Positions 58,474 through 64,000 of a stretch of 64,000 nt of DNA are shown here, in pieces. The first letter of the stretch is position 1. The number at the start of each line of letters is the position of its first letter. The stretch is from the NCBI GenBank assembly GCA_030737875.1, contig CM060919.1:806293160-806357159 (forward strand). The letters are read 5' to 3'. A program made the position numbers and the translations under genes. The notes under the pieces are model-generated. The model was not told the origin of the DNA and did not search any database. It was given only the letters and a program-made list of their open reading frames with translations. The DNA comes from Allium sativum. Taxonomy: Eukaryota; Streptophyta; Magnoliopsida; Asparagales; Amaryllidaceae.

Positions 58474-59757
58474 CTATCGACTAGCATAAGCTACAACCCT
58501 ACCTCCTTGCATCAACACCGCACCTAGTCCAGTACCACAAGCATCCGTTTGTACCGTCATCTCTTCATTCCCCTTAGGAATGACTAACACTGGCGCACAC
58601 GTCAACCTTTCCTTTAGACTCTTGAAGGCAACCTCACATACTCCGTCCCAGACGAAGGACCGATTCTTCTTAGTCAACTGAGTCAACGGTGCTGCTATCT
58701 TGGAGAAGTCCTGGATAAACTTACGATAATACCCAGCTAACCCCAAGAAACTTCTTACATCCGTTGCATTCTTGGGTGTAGGCCAATCCTGTACCGTAGC
58801 CACCTTCGTAGGGTTCACGGCAATACCACTCTCTGAAACAACATGACCCAAGAATCTCACTTCCCTTCTCCAAAAATGACACTTAGAGAATTTCGCTTTC
58901 AATTGGTGTTTCCTAAACACCTCCATCACTATCCTCAAGTGCCCCTTGTGTTCTTCCTCTGTCCTTGAGTAAACAAGGATGTCATCCACGAACACAAGAA
59001 CAAACTTACTCAACTGATCTCTGAATACTCGATTCATAAGATCCACAAAATAGGCTGGTGCATTGGTCAACCCAAATGGCATGACGAACCACTCATAAAA
59101 TCCGGACGGCGTCCTAAATGTCGTTTTCGGAACACTCTCATCCGCTACTCGTAGCTGATGAAATCCTGTCGCGAGGTCCAACTGGGAGAACACTCTTGCT
59201 CCTTCCAGCTGATCAAACAAATCATCTATCCGTGGTAGAGGATAATTATTCTTCCTCGTCACCTTATTCAACTCGCGATAGTCCACACACAAACGAAGGG
59301 AACCATCTGCCTTAGTGGCAAACACAACTGGTGCTCCCCACTCGGAGACACTCCTTCTAATAAATCCCTTCTTCAAAAGATTGCTGACTTGCACCCCGAG
59401 CTCTCGCTGCTCCCTTAGTGCCATACGACGAAGTGGCATCACTATAGGTCTGGCATCTTTCACTAAATCAATACGAAACTCAATCTCTCGGTGTGGTGGA
59501 AGTCCGGTCACCTCCTCGAAGACGTCTGGATACTGGCCAACCACGGGCACATCTGACAACTCATCCTGCGGGATGTCGAGGGAATTTACAAAACTAGCCA
59601 TAGCCCCATCACTAGGTAGACTACCAAACACTACCCTCCGCCCATCATCCGCCCTCACTGTCACCAAAAAGCCCTCACAGTCTACCACCTCCCGTATCTT
59701 TGGAGCCAATCGACTCCCAATATAATGCCATACCCAGTAAAGCCCAAAACAAAGCAA
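58474..59757 (-). pseudogene. B: reverse transcriptase and start of RNase H
   Basis: 427 open codons. Pre-[13 protein letters not shown] (about 89-99); then [20 protein letters not shown] and [20 protein letters not shown] (about 139-178); palm Asp in [12 protein letters not shown] (194); AFG-type [12 protein letters not shown]; and the catalytic FVDDILVYS box at 256-264, intact. RNase H begins near residue 405 ([14 protein letters not shown]). The first about 25 residues of the open frame are not the true protein: they lie in a frameshifted stretch after the protease. The enzyme looks intact inside, but its polyprotein is broken at both ends. Confidence 0.9.
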
Positions 59758-61018
59758 TCACAAACATACACCCATGACTCGATAAGACCAAATTCCTGCA
59801 AATCATACTAAGGCTAGTCGAACCACCAATCGGGTTCGTCACAACCAATGGTCTATCGACTATCTCGGGTTCCAGTCCTAACCTATCTACCAGGTCACTA
59901 GATATGAAGGAACGGGAAGCCCCAGTAACAAACAAAACTCGAACTGGTACATCATAAATAGAAAGCATACCTTGAATAACAACATTCTTTCCTTTCTCCG
60001 CCGCAGTTGGGGCATTCGACGAAGAAGGAACAGCATCAATAGCATATGCTTTCACAATCTGCTTCTCCTTAAGAGGTTGCGGACACTTATCCTTATGATG
60101 TCCCACTTGACCACAGTTGTAGCACTTCCTTTCCGCTGGCTTGGCCCGACATTCTTTAGCATAATGGCCCTTCTTACCACAGCTGAAGCACTCAACATCC
60201 TTCTTGCTCTTTTTCTGGCCACCTTTTGATTGGTCCTGCTTCCTCTTATTCTGAGAGCTATTCTTGCCTCCACCGCCTGCTTGTGGCTTTGGCCCTTCTG
60301 CAGATGCAGCCTCAGTTTTTGACTTAGGGTAAAAACTCTCTGATCTCAAAGCTTTCCCCACGATCGATTCAAAAGTCTCATCGATGTGGTTGATAAGCCT
60401 TTCCCCCAAGTATCCACCCGAACCAGTAATGAACTTCTCATTCTTCTTCTCAGGAGTATCAATGAGAGACAGTCCATACTTCGACAAAGTGTCGAACTCA
60501 GCAATATAGTCAGAAACTTCCCTTCCGTTCTTCTTGAGTTCCAAGAACCTCTTAAACAATACTGACTTCTGGGCAGCTGGAATAAACTTCTCGCTAAAGC
60601 GTGCCTTGAACTGATCCCAAGTAACCTGATCTTCTGGAGTAGCTGTTCTAATGGCATTCCACCAATTCATCGCTCGCCCTTGCAGCTGACGAGACGCTAG
60701 CCTTCTCTTCATCGCATCCTCAAGACCTAAGTCATTGAAGATACGGTCACAGCTATCCATCCAGTTCTGAACATCCGTGGCCGACTCAGTTCCGTGGAAC
60801 GGCTTCCCGCCAAGGTTAGTGTAATCCTTGCACAACTTGGCGAAATCGACCCTAGGCGCCTGCACTACTGGGACAACACCAACTCCGGGATTGGGAACTG
60901 CCCCTTGCACTTCTCTAAGCATGTCTCTCATGAGGTTAGTAAACATCGCCCTCATGTCAGCGGCATTCCCTTGGTTGGTCCCTCTACCAGCACCCCTCGT
61001 GTCTCGGCTCATCGTCAA
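59675..61018 (-). pseudogene. B: gag and protease, frameshifted at its end
   Basis: 447 open codons from an ATG at 61018, 197 bp after the primer site in element sense. Gag core at about 60-190 (WMDSCDRIFNDLG, ASRQLQGRAMNWW, FLELKKNGREVSDYIAEF). A basic linker is followed by two CCHC knuckles (CFSCGKKGHYAKEC at 277-290; CYNCGQVGHHKDKC at 299-312). The protease starts near 350; its active site reads V-T-G-A-S (59927-59929 encode Val), so the catalytic Asp is lost. At about 59750 the frame shifts: compared with C, four bases of a GT-rich run are missing. A second shift near 59710 leads into the RT frame. Confidence 0.9.
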
Positions 61019-61200
61019 TCTGAAAAAGGGAAATGATTAACGACTCCATAGTGGTGCTAGTGCAGTGCGACTTCATCTTTATACTACTAATAGTATATAT
61101 ATACAAAGCTTTTGAAAACCAAAGTAATCATAAATACGTGCTCTCACATACGTACTATCTCTCCCTGGTGTCTTTCCCTAGGTTAACTACGCAACCTAGA

Positions 61201-61212
61201 GCTCTGATACCA
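61201..61212 (-). other. Primer-binding site of B (tRNA-iMet type)
   Basis: GCTCTGATACCA on the plus strand, TGGTATCAGAGC in element sense, two bases from the 5' LTR. Confidence 0.92.
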
Positions 61213-61956
61213 AGTGTGACGGCCCGCCCCGTACCGACCGACATTTACTCCAAAAGTGCGCTGTACACATGTCCAGTTAGCACGTAACGGGTCGTCAGAA
61301 GGAAAAGGAAGAAGAGAATGAACATACAAGGAACCTGTAGAATGTCTCACAGCGCATAGAATAAAATATAATAATAACATACTTGACATAAAACAGGTGA
61401 GACAGTGCATAAGCTGAAAACCAGAACTAAACATCATAGCAGCGGAAATCCAAAATACAGCTTATTACAACTTTCAAACTGTCTCAAAGCAAAAGCAAGA
61501 TATAAGAGGTACACTACTAATGCCCAAGTAGCGACCACCAACGACACAGGGAGAATGTGTGTATATATATCATACGTGGAAGCCTCCTGCCCGCCTCCGA
61601 ATCAGCTACTCGCGCATCACCAGCTAACATGTCTCTAGTCTACTCGTGTGAGCACCCAGAGTAATAAGAGGAGACATAAAACTCTGGGTCAGACATAAAG
61701 CCTGGTATGAGCGATAAGCATCTAAAGTGAACAATAACAGGTAGACTAGAAACATATCTGAACCTGGACCTACAACCAAAGAGTTAGCACTACGTACTAT
61801 AGCACACTCTAAGGTACCATATCAAACGGTGCAAAGATACGGAGGTGGGGGAGGTGTGCATGTCATGATGATGGCAAACAATCAAACATAGCATCCATCC
61901 TCACATCTCTCACTCAGTGCGTAAAGCATATGATATTCACCACTTCGATCACCCAA

Positions 61957-62277
61957 CATACCTTGCTACGATCACTTTGCCTCATGAAGTCATAAATGGC
62001 TTCACTGCACTAATAACGTAGCCACTAATCCTTCGCTATGTCCACTTTGCCCCATGGAGTCACAGAAACCCCACTGCACTGGCTCATAGCCTTACTAATC
62101 CTTATTATGTCCACTCTGCCCCATGGAGTCGTAATGACCCCACTGCACTGGCTCATAGTCTTACTACGCATCACTTTGCCCCTCGGGTCATAATGACCCT
62201 ACTGCACTGATAACGTAGTCTTGCTACCATCACCTTGCCCCTCAGGTCATAATGACCCTACTGCATTGATAAGTAGC
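61957..62277. repeat. Five-copy tandem repeat, right LTR of B
   Basis: Counterpart of 54546-54868. Confidence 0.88.
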
Positions 62278-62447
62278 CCATCATTCATTTTTAGTGGTGA
62301 ATCGAAGTTATGAACGTCGACAACTCCTTAGCACACGTCCCGCAGCAAAGTCCAACCATGAAGTGAACTCATTGGTTCCCAACTGGATTCTGAGCTCTAA
62401 CTTCCCATATTGGACTACCTTTGCATCTCGGGTTATTGGTCAATACT

Positions 62448-62757
62448 GGGTCGGTTTGGATCAGAATGCTCCTTCTTCACTGGATCGGGTCGGGTCGTTA
62501 TCACCCCCTTGCGGATCGGGTCGGGTCTCCAGCTTGCCACGGTTCGGATCGTCATCGCGGTCCTCTTTCTCTTTGCTTCAGATCATGCTCCTCTTCTTGG
62601 TTCGGATCGGAATACCCCCTACGGGTCGGATCGTGCTCCTCCAGCTCGTGGCTTCCCCCGGTTCGGATCGGCGTCTCGTTGTGCATCGGATCGTGGATGC
62701 TGCTTTCCTCTAGTCGGATCGTGATACGAAGCACAAGTGGATCGGATCGGGTAGCAG
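62448..62757. repeat. GGATCGG-rich cluster, right LTR of B
   Basis: Counterpart of 55040-55345. Confidence 0.85.
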
Positions 62758-63900
62758 TTCACGGTTGGCGCTCGTGGGCCTTGCGCAGATGGTTCGTTTC
62801 GGAGGAGATGACTCGACTCGTGGTGATGTCCCACGATCCCATAGGGCGATCCGATCGACCCTCAATCCCCTATCCGATCTGAATCCCTGCACCTTGTCCA
62901 GCGAGTTGTTTACGCCCCTCGACGGCGTTTTCGACCATTCCAACTATTCTAATCAATCACAAAGCATTTCATACAGTCATAGCATCATGCATAATCAACC
63001 ACAAACATCAAAACACCAATATGATAGGTAGAAATGGAACAAACATACCCAAAATCCCATATTTCCCCTTAAGCATGTTTAGGTAAAACTAATGATAGGA
63101 TTAGCAAAACTTAACCAAATTAACCCAAATTCATATCAGAGGTCTAAAACATCATTCCGAATTTTATAAACATTTTTCCAGAATTTTATCATGTTTAAAT
63201 TCGCTAATTAACACTAATCACCCCTAATTAGCCATAATTAGTGCAGAACTATGCAAATCACTCACCTTAGCCACAAAATAAACTAAGATCTGAAATAAAT
63301 CTCTGATTTGATGTGAATCCCAATGCCAAACAGCAGCTCCAATGTTGCTTTGGTGTAGATCTTCCTTGATTAGAGGTTGGTAAGCCAAATCCTTGACCAA
63401 AAGATGATTTGGAGGTGATTTAGAGGTTGGAGGCCATTTTTAGGGTTCATTGGTGATAAGTGGAGGCTAGAAAACTGAAATGGAATGACCCTCTATCTCA
63501 CTTCAGCCTTCCCATAACCCTAATCCCGAAATGGGTTATGGGCCTACTCACTAATCACCCGATTTGGCCCGGTTAAGCAGTTTTTCAGCTTCCAAACCTT
63601 ATTTCAGCCATATCTCCCAAACGGTAAGTCCGTTTCGCTATTATGACCACTCTACGGAAAGGTAAACCATCAAACAAATCTAATGGAAGTCGTTTCAGGT
63701 CAAAATTCCTTTCCAATCAAAAGTTATGGTCAAAACAGTACTAACTAGGGGCAAAACGGTCATTTAAAAATCGACAAAAATCATGAACATGGGAAATGAC
63801 TCTAATGGATGTTTCCCAAAGTTACATGACCATACGACTTCATACGGGAAAGAAATAAACATTCTACGATCCCCCGATGCGTAGGATACGAGTCATTACA

Positions 63901-64000
63901 GTATCGATAGGGGTTTCTAAACACTCAAGTACGACAAACCGACACAGTATGTTTTGAAAGAGGGTAAATGATTTTTTTTTTTTACCCAAACTATATTTTG
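63901..64000 (+). other. Conserved noncoding leader of E, second part, with right TSD of B
   Basis: Begins GTATC (TSD), then cgatag, tctaaacact, and tatgttttgaaagagggtaaatg, collinear with A at about 9993-10072. A T run follows at about 63970-63982. Cut by the window edge. Confidence 0.85.

Larger units (their letters stand above)
53809..63900 (-). mobile_element. B: nearly complete chromovirus-type LTR retrotransposon
   Basis: 10,092 bp, perfect TSD GTATC, LTRs of 2,680 and 2,686 bp that are close to identical, iMet primer site and purine tract all in place. Gag-pol reads on the minus strand in the order gag, PR, RT, RH, INT, chromodomain-like tail. It is the best-preserved element, but a frameshifted region, three in-frame stops and a protease active-site change make it non-autonomous. 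It is inserted in the noncoding leader of E. Confidence 0.95.
61215..63900 (-). repeat. Right LTR of B (5' LTR in element sense)
   Basis: 2,686 bp, same arrangement as the left LTR, a few dozen small differences by eye. The sense start, read on the minus strand from 63900, is TGTAATGACTCG, like C's LTR start. I could not pick a convincing TATA box. Confidence 0.93.
48393..64000 (+). mobile_element. E: second giant-LTR non-autonomous element, incomplete at the window edge
   Basis: 5' LTR at 48393-53602, primer site, and a leader that continues across the insertion of B at 63901-64000. The leader matches A's (9810-10070) with the same words in the same order. Its LTR has A's architecture (TATA at similar offset, possible intron, AT-rich hairpins, TCGAATA-type array, distal block) at moderate divergence. 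The 3' part is beyond the window, so coding capacity is unknown; nothing seen codes. Confidence 0.85.

Overview
The window is a block of nested LTR retrotransposons from a flowering-plant nuclear genome. The evidence is Ty3/gypsy chromovirus-type gag-pol remains, tRNA-iMet primer sites (TGGTATCAGAGC), 5-bp target-site duplications (TSDs), a 5'-truncated plant-type LINE tail, high A+T content, and no convincing host gene, rRNA, tRNA or CRISPR array. The species cannot be told from the sequence.

Layout. 1-3826 and 17092-18841 are two halves of one divergent giant LTR (F, minus strand; its left end lies outside the window). F is split by element A (3827-17091, TSD CACAT). A has LTRs of 5,969 and 5,933 bp around an internal region of only 1,363 bp with no coding capacity. 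F sits against a LINE 3' end (18842-19307). Next come an LTR fragment G (to 21624), a decayed minus-strand gag H (21625-22815) and poorly explained sequence to 25711. Element D (25717-37124, TSD CAGTA, minus) has two 3,673-bp LTRs that look almost identical, around a heavily decayed and gag-depleted pol. LTR I starts at 37170 and is split by element C (38607-46629, TSD TATAT, plus), a decayed gag-pol element whose 3' LTR lost about 2.4 kb. I continues to about 47640, followed by an unassigned repeat J. Element E (48393 to beyond the right edge) is a second member of the A family: a 5,210-bp LTR, primer site and noncoding leader. It is split by element B (53809-63900, TSD GTATC, minus), the best-preserved gag-pol element.

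How the parts relate. B, C and D resemble the Tekay/Del kind of chromovirus (iMet primer site, gag with two CCHC knuckles, PR-RT-RH-INT order, C-terminal chromodomain-like segment). A and E encode nothing recognisable but keep the same primer site and, in A, the same end signature before the polypurine tract. They therefore look like non-autonomous relatives moved by proteins supplied in trans. D seems to have moved recently with a dead pol, which also implies help in trans. All three coding elements carry a changed protease active-site triad, so nothing in this window appears autonomous. Boundaries rest on matching LTR ends, TSDs, primer sites and polypurine tracts read by eye; divergence figures are visual counts, not alignments.
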